From Lucinisca nassula (lineage: Eukaryota > Mollusca > Bivalvia > Lucinida > Lucinidae): a DNA stretch of 64,000 nucleotides. This document shows, piece after piece, positions 52,268 through 63,500 of this stretch. The translations under genes were made by a program, and so were the position numbers. The DNA lies in assembly GCA_963580285.1 (NCBI GenBank), contig OY757010.1, positions 210,522,138 to 210,586,137 on the forward strand, given 5' to 3'. The notes under the pieces were generated by a model. That model worked only from the letters and a program-made list of their open reading frames with translations, was not told the origin of the DNA and did no database searches. Numbering within the stretch: position 1 is the first letter of the stretch; each line of letters begins with the position of its first letter.

Positions 52268-52613
52268 GCGATTATATATATATAGTTCCAAATAATGTGA
52301 ATATTCCACAATACGGGTTTTAAATACTTTGATAAATAAGATAAAGTTCAGATGCACAACAAATTTTTATTTTTGGCTAACCGGTTTCATGACATTAGTC
52401 AATTTTCAAAGCCTTTATTAAATTGTATTGATGTCCATATATTGGCGTCTTGTTACTAAGGAAGTTGGCGTAACGTAACGTAACGTAACGTCAAGAACTT
52501 CCTTCCGGTCAGTGTGTGTTATGTAACGTATTAATAATGAATAAATATGATACGTCAATAAACGTTGGAAAGAAGTGATATCATAACTGGCGTCTCCACT
52601 ATCTACAAGCGTT

Positions 52614-52976
52614 TTATGTTGAATTAAGTTCTGGTTTATATTGTTGAATAAAGTACTTTTCTTTTTCTTTTCTTTCAATTATGCTGTCTGTTTTCATCTT
52701 GTAGAATGGAAACATGAAATATTTCGGATCTTGTTTCGAACAAGAGGCAATGTGTCCACTAAGGGGTATCATTCTCAAGTTTTCGTTTCTTATGTGCTGG
52801 TTATGTAGGGTCGTTCTTTTTCTCAAATTGTTTGTTTCTCCAATGTAATATTTGTTACATCCCCTGCATTCTATAACATATATGACATGTTTAACGGTAC
52901 ACGACATGTCACAAGTCACAGTAAAGATTTTGCCGCTAAAGCTGTATGTCGAACCTTCTTTTATATATTTGCACAA
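52614..52976 (-). pseudogene. GIY-YIG endonuclease domain of Penelope-like element
   Basis: About 120 residues: a Cys pair, VIYVIECRGCNKYYIGET as the GIY-YIG core with the CRGC zinc-binding type insert, NNLRKRTTLHNQHIR with the expected Arg, and a distal Glu in RKEKEKYFIQ. The nuclease would nick target DNA for priming. The frame is intact here but separated from the RT by indels, and the ATG at the start is internal. Confidence 0.85.
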
Positions 52977-53409
52977 CCCACATCTTGGTTCGTTGCATTT
53001 TGTTACTTTTGCTATGCTTGTTTGTTTGTTTGAAAATTTAGCTTTTGTTAATAATTTCTTTAAATTTGGAGATTGACGCTTGCTTTTTAAAAATGTTTTA
53101 CTTTGAAAAATGGATTTTAACCTGTCATCCCTCAGGAGGATTGATTTTTCTGTATTTCTGGGTAAATCTCTGGGTTGTGAGGATTAAATGTTGATACGTA
53201 TGGTATTAAATTATTTTCTCTGCTTTTTTCGGGTGCTTGTAGTAGTGTCTTTCTGTTTAAAGCTTTAATTTTTGTTATGCTGTCTTTTATCAGTGCAGAT
53301 GGATATTTTTTGCTTTAAAAGGAATCCGTGTAATTCTTCTAGACGTGTAAGAAGTGTGTTTTCTTCCGAAACAATCGTCTTTAGTCTTCGAGCTAAATTG
53401 TACGGGATG

Positions 53410-53827
53410 CTATTTCGTGTGTGCTTTTGGGTGGCATGACGTGTATAAGAGATATTGCTTTGAATCTGTTGGTTTATAATATATGTCTGTTTTAATTTTT
53501 CCGTTGTCGGTAATGACCATGGTATCTAAAAATGGGAGTTGTTTTCTGTTTTTATCCAATGTAAATTTAATACTTGGATGTAGTATGTTTAGTAAACTGT
53601 GAAGTTTCTTCAAGTCGTCTTCTGATTGTTTAAATATGAGGAAACAGTCATCAAGAAATCTTTTGAAATTGGTTTCTAAATATGACCTGAACTCTAAACC
53701 AAAATCTTTTTCAGATTGTTCATACATTTTCTCTTCAAGGTATTCTAAAACGAGTGTGGCATAGACGGGAGCAAATTTATATATATATCATCTTCTTTCT
53801 TATGAATGTTTTCATTGCTCTTAAAGG
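53410..53827 (-). pseudogene. Penelope-like reverse transcriptase, C-terminal part
   Basis: It contains FAPVYATLVLEYLEE, the catalytic RFLDDCFLIF (LDD in place of ADD, usual for this group), LPFLDTMV and KPTDSKQYLLYTSCHPKAHT. All are typical of Penelope-type RTs, which are related to telomerase. The N-terminal half is missing. Confidence 0.85.
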
Positions 53828-54329
53828 AAAGTAGAAGTAAAACAAAGATCAGGAATTGATACAATTAACTTACTCCACCCATAAAAGACACCAAAGGGAA
53901 AGAAATACAAACATTAAGCGACCAGACCATAATGGAAACCTAAACAAAGTAAGGCCATAAGGACAGTTACTTTCCCACAAAATGGCCATATGGCCATCCA
54001 AAACCAAAAGACACAAGTGATACACACAGTAAGTAACAAACAACAACATAAATAAATCGCCACAGAAGAGCCGCCTTGGAACGGTCATTAGGAAGATTTC
54101 CACTGGGGGGCTTAAATCGATTTTACGTGGCCACAATCCTCGCCCTTACTTCCGTCGCGATTTAGACAAATAATTTGTTCAGTCCGCATGAAGGCCTCCT
54201 AACTCATCAGTGCAACATCTTCGTGAACACAAAAATCAAAGAACCACAGAGGTGAGACAACGGTGAGGACTCGACAGCAAGAAACCACTGAAATGCTGGA
54301 GCAAAAGAAAACCAACAGTTAGACTCCGA
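53828..54329. repeat. Dispersed 0.5-kb repeat, copy 2
   Basis: Nearly identical to 1223-1719. Its left edge truncates the Penelope-like element; its right edge ends CAGTTAGACTCCGA before ACTCATTTTT. The next 330 bp are AT-rich intron-like sequence with AAATAAATAAAT runs. Confidence 0.75.
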
Positions 54330-54665
54330 ACTCATTTTTTATTTTTATTCAAGGGGGTCAAAATTATATAGGTGTGTTTTCGTGATGATATAAAGCTTCA
54401 CGGGTACTTTATCTGGACTGAAAATAAAAAATGTAAAAACAAAACGAAAAATAAATAAATAAATAATATTCACAAAAAGATAAAGAAAGTAAACACCAAC
54501 ATTAAAAATTAAAAAAAAACATGGACGTGTAGCTTGACTTATATTTCGTTCTTCCTGGAAAACAAGTGAAGTCAAGCGTTATGAGTAATGATGAGAAAAC
54601 CGTACGCAATGAACAAAACAAACTATAAATAAATAAATATATAAAATAAAATAAATAAATCTTAC

Positions 54666-54768
54666 CTGTCCCACATACGCGATGCTGCCACCGCTCACAC
54701 ACATCACAAGAAACAGAATGGCGGCGGCCATCTACTTCATTCTCACAAGCAATGCACAAAACAGACAT
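54666..54768 (-). CDS. First exon of a zinc-finger protein with splice donor
   Basis: The ATG at 54768 opens MSVLCIACENEVDGRRHSVS and continues CDVCERWQHRVCGTG, a Cys4-His-Cys pattern like the N-terminal half of a PHD-type finger. After GGGACAG the text reads GTAAG (54665-54661), a consensus splice donor, followed by AT-rich sequence. The downstream exon is not in view on this strand; the dispersed repeat and the Penelope-like element lie there instead. It may belong to a host gene or to a transposon-derived protein. Confidence 0.5.
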
Positions 54769-54835
54769 TATTCCACTTTAAACGACTTTGATAAACGTAT
54801 GTAACGAATTCAAAGATGAACGATGCTGGGATCTG

Positions 54836-54860
54836 ACTGACTGACTGACTGACTGACTGT
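54836..54860. repeat. (GACT)n microsatellite
   Basis: About six GACT units just upstream of the zinc-finger exon. Confidence 0.85.
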
Positions 54861-55974
54861 TGCTTTGAAGGTAACCGGGCGTCAAGGGCACATAGGGGCT
54901 ACCCCCAGTTCGCCATCTGGGATTAGTTGTAGGTACTGCTCCTTTCCCTAGGCTGTCAATATGCTGACTCCTGTCTGCTTGACAGTTATCAGCTAGCCGA
55001 TTTGAGTTAGGTGACTTCTTTCGCGGAGGATGTGAGAAGTAGGTCAATCCCACCTCCCACATTCCCCGCTCAAGATGTCATGTAGGCACAGAACGCACCC
55101 AATGTTAAGCGTTTGTCCTGTAAAATGGGCAGTCCTCTGGCGGGGTTTGAATTTTGAATGCAAATGCAGACCAATGGTCGGGCTCTAGAATGTGGTGACA
55201 CGTTGCCAATTCCGGCTGCAAAATGTGTCAGTACACAGCCCTTTGTCTGACCGAGGAAAAAAAGCTTCTCATGCATTATCGGTTTTGGCTTCCATTAGTC
55301 TCTACCCCCACCCCTGCCATGGAAGAGAAAAGGCCTATGGACACGGTGCTTGTTAAAGGGTGATAATGCATGTAATTTTGAATTTTGAACGGCGGCCAAA
55401 AGTGAGCCAGGAAGGGTTACAATTAGACCAGCCAATTTCGGCTAGTGCAAAATGTCCTAGTACCCGTGCTCTACCACCCTGAAGACACTCCTATGCTTTA
55501 TGTCTACCCCCCCCCCCCCAGGTCTCTTCGAGGGTAATCTTGGTAGTATCATGTACTACTGGCCCCTAACTGCGTTGTGTTGGGGTGTCATGCTTTGGTG
55601 TTTTGGTTGTTGCTTTTCTCTTAGTTTGTGGTTAATCCAGCCAATCAGTGTGCAGTGAGTGACCTCTATCGCGGAGGATGTGAAAGGAGGTCAATCCTAT
55701 TTTGGTTCTTAGCTTTTGTAGTCTATGAAAAGGTGATGCTTTCGTCGACGTAGGATGTCGAGCTCTTATAAAATCTTAAGTGGGTCAGTTGGGACCGGAC
55801 CGCCATGTTTGCATATCATTATCTCATCCTACGTGAAGGAAGATATCATAGTAGGAGTATATGGGTTGTAATGCAGTATCGAATAATTCTGATTGTGTGT
55901 GGTAATGTTGTATCCCTCTTTTGTTCAGGATCAATGTGGTTAGGCTTATAATGTTTACGCATAGGTGTGACTTC

Positions 55975-56337
55975 TTAGTGGTGAAAAGTTGTGTAGTTTG
56001 GCAAAGGCGAGTATGCGGCTAACCAGTCATTGTGCAATTTTGCTTTTATTTCATTTTGAACGGTCGGTCTAAAAGGCTTTTTTAAGGGTCTTCCTGTGTC
56101 CAAATCCCTATCAAATTTGGTCTTTACCGTTGCCCCGCCTCTTAAATTGTTCTGTATTTGACCTATTCCAGAAATGTATGTTCTGTTCTGACAGCCATGC
56201 TGTCTTCGCTTCGCATATTTCCGGGTTTCATCAGGAGGGTGTCCCCAAGGGAGCCTCAACGAGGCAGCCTTCTGGGCATCCAGCTGATGACTTCTCGGTA
56301 GGTGTCCTACACGAGGTATGGTGGGATTCCCCGTCAA
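55975..56337 (-). CDS. Unrecognised 120-residue frame in left arm
   Basis: The minus-strand frame contains TRKYAKRRQHGCQNRTYIS, GIGQIQNNLRGGATVKTKFD and LHNDWLAAYSPLPNYTTFHH. The right arm carries the same frame (59088-59333) but stops at LDT after TGGACACTTAA. Similar wording (ERQKYENGAYMYGLGSISS) lies at 58630-58690 on the minus strand. Preservation in two diverged arms hints at coding use, but no family is recognised and the start codon is doubtful. Confidence 0.35.
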   Translation of the reverse strand: MTGNPTIPRVGHLPRSHQLDAQKAASLRLPWGHPPDETRKYAKRRQHGCQNRTYISGIGQIQNNLRGGATVKTKFDRDLDTGRPLKKPFRPTVQNEIKAKLHNDWLAAYSPLPNYTTFHH

Positions 56338-56384
56338 AGATCCCCGTGTACCTGCAAGAGAAATTATGATTAGTGTATATTGGA

Positions 56385-56418
56385 GTTAGGGTTAGGGCTA
56401 GGGTTAGGGTTAGGGTTA
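56385..56418 (+). repeat. Interstitial telomeric repeat (TTAGGG)n
   Basis: About 5.5 units of TTAGGG, one being CTAGGG. It faces the mirror tract (CCCTAA)n at 58995-59041. Confidence 0.95.
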
Positions 56419-56649
56419 CATAAGCCTAAGTTTAGACTTGTCTATCACCGATATTTTGCGTCGGCGGAGCACTCATAAGTGCAAAGCAAATGAGCCGCAA
56501 CCACAGCGCCCCGCTTCGGCTCAACCGGCTCTAGTCCAAGTCATGTAGGGTAGGGTCTGAAAGGGGTAGAAGTAGTGCTCATGTAACCACTGTATAAGAA
56601 TGTGTGGGTTTTGTGTTCCCCCCCGCACCAATGCAACCGGGGACATGGC

Positions 56650-57725
56650 CACCACCCAAAGTTTACAAAGACCCCTACCAAACTACTAAAAAGGCACACC
56701 AATACCGACCATACTCCGTTACAGTTCAGAAGCTCATAGCTGAGCTGAACATACCTAAGGACATTGAACCACCCCATTATAGAAACAAGTGTGACTTAAA
56801 GCACAACCCACCCTCCTGTACAATCAAGGACATCATTGGAAAGAAAGGCGAAAATGACATAAAAATTATGAAAGAAAGTAGTATAAACTATATAGAAAAA
56901 AATCATAGGGGTAGATTACAGATATATACGGATGGCAGCAAAGATATTGAAAAACAAACATCAGGAGCAGCAGTTTCGGTCCCTGATGAAAACTTGAATA
57001 TTGAACTCAAAACCAATCCGAGCCTGTCGATATTTACTATTGAATTGATAGCAATAGAACATGCCATTTAATGGATCATTGATAACAACATCCCGGAGGC
57101 AGTCATACTTACAGACTCCCTCAGCTCAATACAAGCCCTCCAATCTGGCCAATCAAAAACAAGACCAGACAAAATAAACAAAATACTTCTACTCTTAGAC
57201 TCAGCTAAAGACAAAGGTAACAATATCTACCTGGAGTGGATTCCATCCCATGTAGATATCCCAGGTAATGAAATGGCAGACTCAAGTGCCAAATCAGCAA
57301 TGACAAACGGTAAAAACGATCAGACCCTACCAACCAAAACAGAAATATACCCGGTAATCAACCAAGCCATTATGACAAAATGGCAAAAATTATGGGACAA
57401 CCCACAAAGCAAAGGTCGTTCCTACCATAGATTGGAACCTAAGGTTAAAAATACTATCACCCATTACAGCGATAACCGAAAACATGACGCAGTTTACACT
57501 CGTTTGCGTCTAAACCATAGTAAACTAGGGACCCATTGTGTATTTAATCAAAACCACATCAAATGTAACAGATGTGATAAAGATGAACAAAATGACATCA
57601 AACACATCCTTTTCCACTGTGAAGGAAATGTAGAACCCAGACAGGAATTAAAAGCTGCACTGTTTATATTGGGATACAACACATTTGATGAACAAGACCT
57701 ACTTAACCCCCCCACGAAACATTAG
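56650..57725 (+). pseudogene. RNase H plus zinc-knuckle end of a LINE
   Basis: RNase HI active-site positions: QIYTDGSKD, FTIELIAIEHAI, LTDSLSSIQALQ and HVDIPGNEMADSSA. A C-terminal Cys/His cluster CNRCDKDEQNDIKHILFHC follows. One in-frame TAA (57069-57071) after EHAI interrupts the domain. The N-terminal text (VTVQKLIAELNIPKDIEPP) suits the linker between RT and RNase H in I-type elements. The RT is absent, so it is 5'-truncated, and no valid start is visible. It lies in the spacer of the inverted repeat. Confidence 0.8.
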
Positions 57726-57974
57726 GCCTCAGATAGTTGAGGCAATCATTACTTTCTTGAAAAACACTGAGTTATTCGATAAAATATAGACAGCTGCAGT
57801 ATAAGAGTAACCATGTAATACTAATCCAAGTTCATTTCTCTTCCAGCGCTGGAATCCTTTCATGCAGCGATCACTAATACTGCATGTTTCTTTCTCTTAC
57901 AGACAGCCCCAGGGACTCGGGGGAGGGTGTCCGGAGACAGGATTCCCCCACTCTCTAAACTAGATCATAAAGCA

Positions 57975-58275
57975 ATATGAATCTTTCAATCTAAATATGC
58001 TGGGCGTGGGACTAAGGTTTCTAGGTTTCAATCAGAGAGCCAACCAATGCTGCTAACGTTAGGTTACTGACTGCGCAAGGCAATCTGGTTCCCTGTGCCT
58101 TGTTCCATAACAAGTCTTTAATTCAATCATCGCAATAAGGAAGTTTCGATATCTAATTATGCTGGGCGTGGGACTAAGGCTCTAGACTTCAATCAGAGAG
58201 CCAACCAATGCTGCTAACGTTAGGTTACTGACTGCGGAAGGCAATCTGGTTCCCTGTGCTTTGTTCCATAACCAG
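57975..58275 (+). repeat. Tandem duplication, two units of about 165 bp
   Basis: CTGGGCGTGGGACTAAGG begins near 58000 and 58163. Both units continue CAATCAGAGAGCCAACCAAT, CTAACGTTAGGTTACTGACT and GGCAATCTGGTTCCCTGTG. The stretch 58275-58770 is GC-rich with no recognised feature beyond short frames related to the arm ORF. Confidence 0.85.
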
Positions 58276-58994
58276 GGGCGGGGGCTTAACCAACCCACCG
58301 GCCTCTCGCAGGGCCGCGGGCGCTCGATCGTCGTTACTGGGTGCGTGATGTTTCGACATTGGTTTCCGCCACATGCTCATGGCTCCAGGCGTGGCGGGCG
58401 TGTCGTGGTGCGCGTCGGGTACGGATACATATAAGTTTCTCTCTAAATAAATTATTTAAATCAAAAATTGCGCCTGGTCGTGATCACGTGCTTGCTGGGG
58501 CATGGGCTGGTTGCAACCTAGGTGGGGGGCACTTTCCCAATCAGACCGTGACCGCATTATGCTTCTGGCCTGCGCCGTCGCGAACAGGTGAATTATTTTT
58601 ACTAAGAATTTAACAGTGCTGCTTATGCTTCCCAACCCATACATATAGGCCCCATTCTCATATTTCTGCCTCTCCGTGCACCTGGGGGCTTCGGGCTGGT
58701 GCCCCTGGGAACATGATTCCCCCACCTTGGGCCGACTGGTCGTTTCCGGGACAGTGGCCCGGGGTCCCCGGTTGCATGGGTGCGGGGGGTAGGGGAACAC
58801 AAAACCCACACATTCTTATACAGTGGTTACATGAGCATTGCTTCTACCCCTTACAGACCCTACCCTACATGACTTGGACTAGAGCCGGTTGAGCCGAAGC
58901 GGGGCGCTGTGGTTGCGGCTCATTTGCTTTGCACTTATGAGTGCTCCGCCGACGCAACACATCGGTGATAGACAAGTCTAAACTTAGGCTTATG

Positions 58995-59041
58995 TAACCC
59001 TAACCCTAACCCTAACCCTAGCCCTAACCCTAACCCTAACT
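58995..59041 (-). repeat. Interstitial telomeric repeat (CCCTAA)n
   Basis: About 7.5 CCCTAA units, one being GCCCTA; two units longer than its partner at 56385-56418. Confidence 0.95.
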
Positions 59042-59950
59042 CCAATATACACTAATCATAATTTCTCTTGCAGGTACACGGGGATCCTTGACGGGGAATC
59101 CCACCATACCTCGTGTAGGACACCTACCGAGAAGTCATCAGCTGGGTGCCCAGAAGGCTGCCTCGTTGAGGCTCCCTTGGGGACACCCTCCTGATGAAAC
59201 CCGGAAATATGCGAAGCGAAGACAGCGTGGCTGTCAGAACGGAGCATACATTTCTGGAATAGGTCAAATACAGAACAATTTAAGAGGCGGGGCAACGGTA
59301 AAGACCAAATTTGATAGGGATTTGGACACTTAAAAAAGCCTTTTAGACCGACCGTTCAAAATGAAATAAAAGCGAAATTGCACAATGGCTGGTTAGCCGC
59401 ATACTCGCCTTTGCCAAACTACACAACTTTTCACCACTAAGAAGTCACACCTATGCGTAAACATTATAAGCCTAACCACATTGATCCTGAACAAAAGAGG
59501 GATACAATATTACTACACACAATCAGAAATACTCTATACTGCATTACAACCCATATACTCCCACTATGATATCTTCCTTCACGTAGGATGAGATAATGAT
59601 ATGCAAACATGGCGGTCCGGTCCCAATTGACCCACTTAAGATTTTATAAGAGCTCGACATCCTACGTCGATGAAAGCATCACCTTTTCATAGACTACAAA
59701 AGCTAAGAACCAAAATAGGATTGACCTCCTTTCGCATCCTCCGCGATAGAGGTCACTCACTGCACACTGATTGGCTGGATTAACCACAAACTAAGAGAAA
59801 AGCAACAACCAAAACACCAAAGCATGACACCCCAACACAACACAGTTAAGGGCCAGTAGTACATGATACTACCAAGATTACCCTCGTAGATACCTGGGGG
59901 GTAGACATAAAGCATAGGAGTGTCTTCAGGGTGGTAGAGCACGGGTACTA

Positions 59951-60114
59951 TCTATCTATCTATCTTCATATACTGAGTCGGTCAAACTTGGCCATTACCT
60001 CAGTTGGGTGGTGCGCTAAATTTAGAATTTAGCAAAAAAAAAAAAAAAAAAAAAAATCCACTGGATGAGTTCTTAAGAGGTTCTTAAGAGGCTCAGAGGT
60101 TAGTATACTTCTTA
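59951..60114 (-). mobile_element. LINE 3'-end fragment with 6-bp target duplication
   Basis: It carries the (TCTA)n tail, TACTGAGTCGGTCAAACTTG, GCCATTACCTCAGTTGGGT and a poly(A) run on the plus strand, i.e. the last 160 bp of the CR1-like family. It is flanked by GTACTA at 59945-59950 and 60115-60120. The left arm shows the empty site (TAGTACCCGTGCTC on the plus strand near 55453). Confidence 0.85.
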
Positions 60115-60540
60115 GTACTAGGACATTTTGCACTAGCCGAAATTGGCTGGTCTAATAGTAACCCTTCCTCGCTCACTTTTGGCCGCCGTTCAAAATTCAA
60201 AATTACATGCATTATCACCCTTTAACAAGCACCGTGTCCATAGGCGTTATCTCTACCATGGCAGGGGTGGGGGTAGAGACTAATGGAAGCCAAAACGATA
60301 ATGCATGAGAAGCTTTCTTCCTCGGTCAGACAAAGGGCTGTATACTGACACATTTTGCAGCCGGAATTGGCAACGTGTCACCACATTCTAGAGCCCGACC
60401 ATTGGTCTGCATTTGCATTCAAAATTCAAACCCCACCAGAGGACTGCCCATTTAACAGGACAAACGCTTAACATTGGGTGCGTTCTGTGCCTACATGACA
60501 TCTTGAGCGGGGAATGTGGGAGGTGGGATTGACCTACTTC

Positions 60541-63500
60541 TATCTATCTATCTTCTTATACTGAGTCGGTCATATTTGGCCATTACCTCAGTTGGGTGCG
60601 TAGCTAAATTTAGAATTTAGCTGAAAAAAAAAAAAAGAGAAGTCACTGGATGAGTCCTTAAAACTATTTACAATCTGAATAACAGAGGTATACTAAAACG
60701 CATACCTCTGAGTCTCAATCTTACACTGTATGGGCTTTGAACTCCTCTGCAGTCTTAGCATTCACCACAGAAGAGGGAAGACTATTCCACTGGGGAATAG
60801 TCCTAGGGAAGAAGGAATTTTTCAGGGCATCACTGTAGGACTGGTACCTGTGATACTGTGAGTTGTTTACTTTTGATGCCCTTGTTCGAGTTGAAACTGT
60901 CACAGGGGTCAAGTATTTATCTTTATTAACGGCCACTGTACCTGAATGTATCTTATAGAAGAAGGTTAAAGAGGACTGCTCACGACGGGCCTCTAGGGAC
61001 GGCCATTCTAGCTCGTTAAGCATGTCACCGACGCTGCTTCTATTGCGCCATCGTCGGCAGGTCCATCGAGCAGCTGTCCTCTGCACCTTCTCCACCTGCT
61101 GAATCTGAGTTTTAACATAGGGATGCCAAATGGGTGATGCATATTCTAGCTGAGGGCGAACCAATGTTTTATATACAACATCCTTTGTCTGCCTAGGTGC
61201 AAAAGCCAAGTTTCGTCTAAGAAATCCTAAAGTCCTAGTTGCTTTTGATGTAATTTCTGAAACGTGTTGACCCCAATCAAGATCATCAGTGATGGTGATA
61301 CCAAGATATTTGGCGGATTGAACCTGCTCCAAGATTTGCTGGTGTAGTTTATAGTCAAACTTAATTTGTTTGTCAGGAGGGTGTCGCGACACCCTCATTG
61401 AATGACATTTGGCCACATTGAACTTCATCTGCCAATCGGCCTCCCACTGTGCTAGTTGATTCAGGTCATCTTGTAGAATAAGACAGTCAGAAGAAGAATA
61501 TATATTCCTATAAAGGACACAATCATCAGCAAACAAACGGACAGATGACCTGATGTTATCAGGGAGATCATTAATGAATACCAAGAAAAGGACCGGTCCA
61601 AGGACCGAACCTTGGGGGACACCAGATAAAACAGGGACTGGATCAGACGCTTGGCCATCAAGTACAACTTGTTGTGAGCGCCCTGAGAGCCATGAGCTAA
61701 TCCACCTGTGTGTGGATCCTCTTATCCCATAGTAATCCAATTTATACAATAGCCTCCTGTGAGGTACCTTGTCAAAGGCCTTAGCGAAGTCCATGATAAT
61801 CAAGTCAGTCTGTTTGTGGCCACGGTTTGTGGCCCCATCCAGATTGCTCACAATGTCATGGTAAAACTGAACTAATTGAGTTTCGCAAGACCTTTGACTT
61901 CGGAAACCATGTTGGCAGTCAGCAAGAATGCTCTCAAAGGCTAGGTGCTTGTTGATGTTACTAACTATTATATGCTCCAGGGTTTTGCAACAGATGCATG
62001 TTAGCGACACTGGTCTATAATTTGCTGCATCGTATTTTTCTCCTTTTTTATAGACCGGGGTAACATTAGCTTGTCGCCAGTCATCTGGTACAGTACCCTG
62101 GGCGAGTGATTCATTGAAGATAAAGGCCAGCACAGGTGAAATTTCAGCACCACATTCTTTAAGCACCCTGGCATTCAGGTCATCCGGCCCAGATGCCTTA
62201 TGTATTTTGAGCTTACCTAACAGTTTGGCGACCCCGTTTGGGTCAACTGTTATGTCCCCCATTGAGGGGAACTGACTATTACCTTTAGTTGGTAGCTCAC
62301 CATCAGTTTCACGCGTAAATGCAGATTGAAACTGTTTGTTACATATGTTGGCCTTATCGCGCGAATCTGTTTTGAGAATACCGTTATCTCTTAACGAAGT
62401 GATCCCAAAGGCTTCCTTTTTCAGGGACTTTACAAATGACCAAAACTTTTTTACTTTACCATTCTTCTGGGGACTGTCGGGATCTGTATTATCATCCTCA
62501 AAGGTGAAGATGCTGGAAACATGCTTCCAATATGCATCTCTTATTACCTTTTGTACATGTGCTCTGAACCTTTTGTAATGGCTCTTAACGTCAGGGCTTC
62601 TAGACTTACGAGCACGAAAGTACATTCGATTGCGTCTTCTAATTAGATGCTTGATCGTGTTGTCGATCCAAGGCGCACTATGCTTTGTTTTGGTCATTTT
62701 CGTTGGAATAAACCTTTCCATAGCCGCAGTTAATTCGGTCTTAAAATTGACCCACATGTCGTTAACTGACATGTGCGAAAGGTCAGAGGAAAGGAACGAA
62801 TCTCTAAATCGCGCCATATGGTCTCGCAGACCATCCATATCCGCACGTTTATATAGATATATTTTACGCGGGGCTTGTCTGATTCGTTTTGCTTTTATGT
62901 CGTATTCAATAAGGACTATGTCGTGATCGGCTTTGCCGATCGGGGGCATCCCCTTAACTCGATTAACTGGGGATGGGGAATTTGTAAATAATAGATCGAG
63001 GGTCTTCTCTTGACGGGTGGGTATATTAATTACTTGGGCTAGGCAGTGTTCTTTAATTATATCTAAAAGCTGTTGCTGTGTCTGCCTTTTAGATACCCCA
63101 TGGGGCACCTGCATGTTGCTCCATTCAATGTCACCACAATTGAAGTCTCCGCCAACCAAAATATGGGCATTTGCATTTGACATTATCCTAGACAAAGATG
63201 AATTAAAAGCCTCAAGATATTCTGGGTCAATCTGATCTGGGGGGGCGATAAAAGGAACCAAGGTACAGAGTCCTACATCCAATAATGTTCAATTTACACC
63301 AAACTAATTCACATTTGGTGTCCAACTCCGGAGTTTCTGTACAGAGTAGGTCTCGCTTGAAAGCCACAAAGACACCTCCATGTGCATCCCCAACTCTGTC
63401 TTTCCGGATAGCCTCAAAAGAGTCTGGAAAAAATTCTGAGTTTTTAATTTCTGGGGTAAGCCAGGACTCATTGCCCAAAATGATGTCCGGCTTAGCTGAG

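Larger units (their letters stand above)
52305..53827 (-). mobile_element. Penelope-like element, 5'-truncated
   Basis: On the minus strand an RT fragment (53827-53410), a linker (NSIPYNLARRLKTIV) and a GIY-YIG nuclease (52976-52614) come in the order normal for Penelope-like elements. The 3' region has TAACGTAACGTAACGTAACG (52468-52490), TTTTCAA and GGTTTCATGACATTAG. It is cut at 53827 by the 0.5-kb dispersed repeat. Frames are broken at least twice. Confidence 0.85.
55036..56650 (+). repeat. Left arm of large inverted repeat
   Basis: Its reverse complement matches 58770-60540 through the whole length, at about 95% by eye. Shared marks: CCAATGTTAAGCGTTTGTCC, GGTCTCTTCGAGGG-type sequence, CGACGTAGGATGTCGAGCTC, telomeric TTAGGG repeats and CACTGTATAAGAATGTGTGG. 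Within the arm TCGCGGAGGATGTGA occurs at 55022 and 55670. Confidence 0.9.
58770..60540 (-). repeat. Right arm of large inverted repeat
   Basis: Inverted partner of 55036-56650. It is longer because of a 164-bp LINE fragment (59951-60114). Its outer end is cut at 60540 (GACCTACTTC) by insertion of the full LINE; the left arm continues there as TCACATCCTCCGC. Confidence 0.9.

Noticed and set aside
56385..56418. True chromosome end
   Set aside because: The tract is short, internal and flanked on both sides by long unique or repeated sequence.
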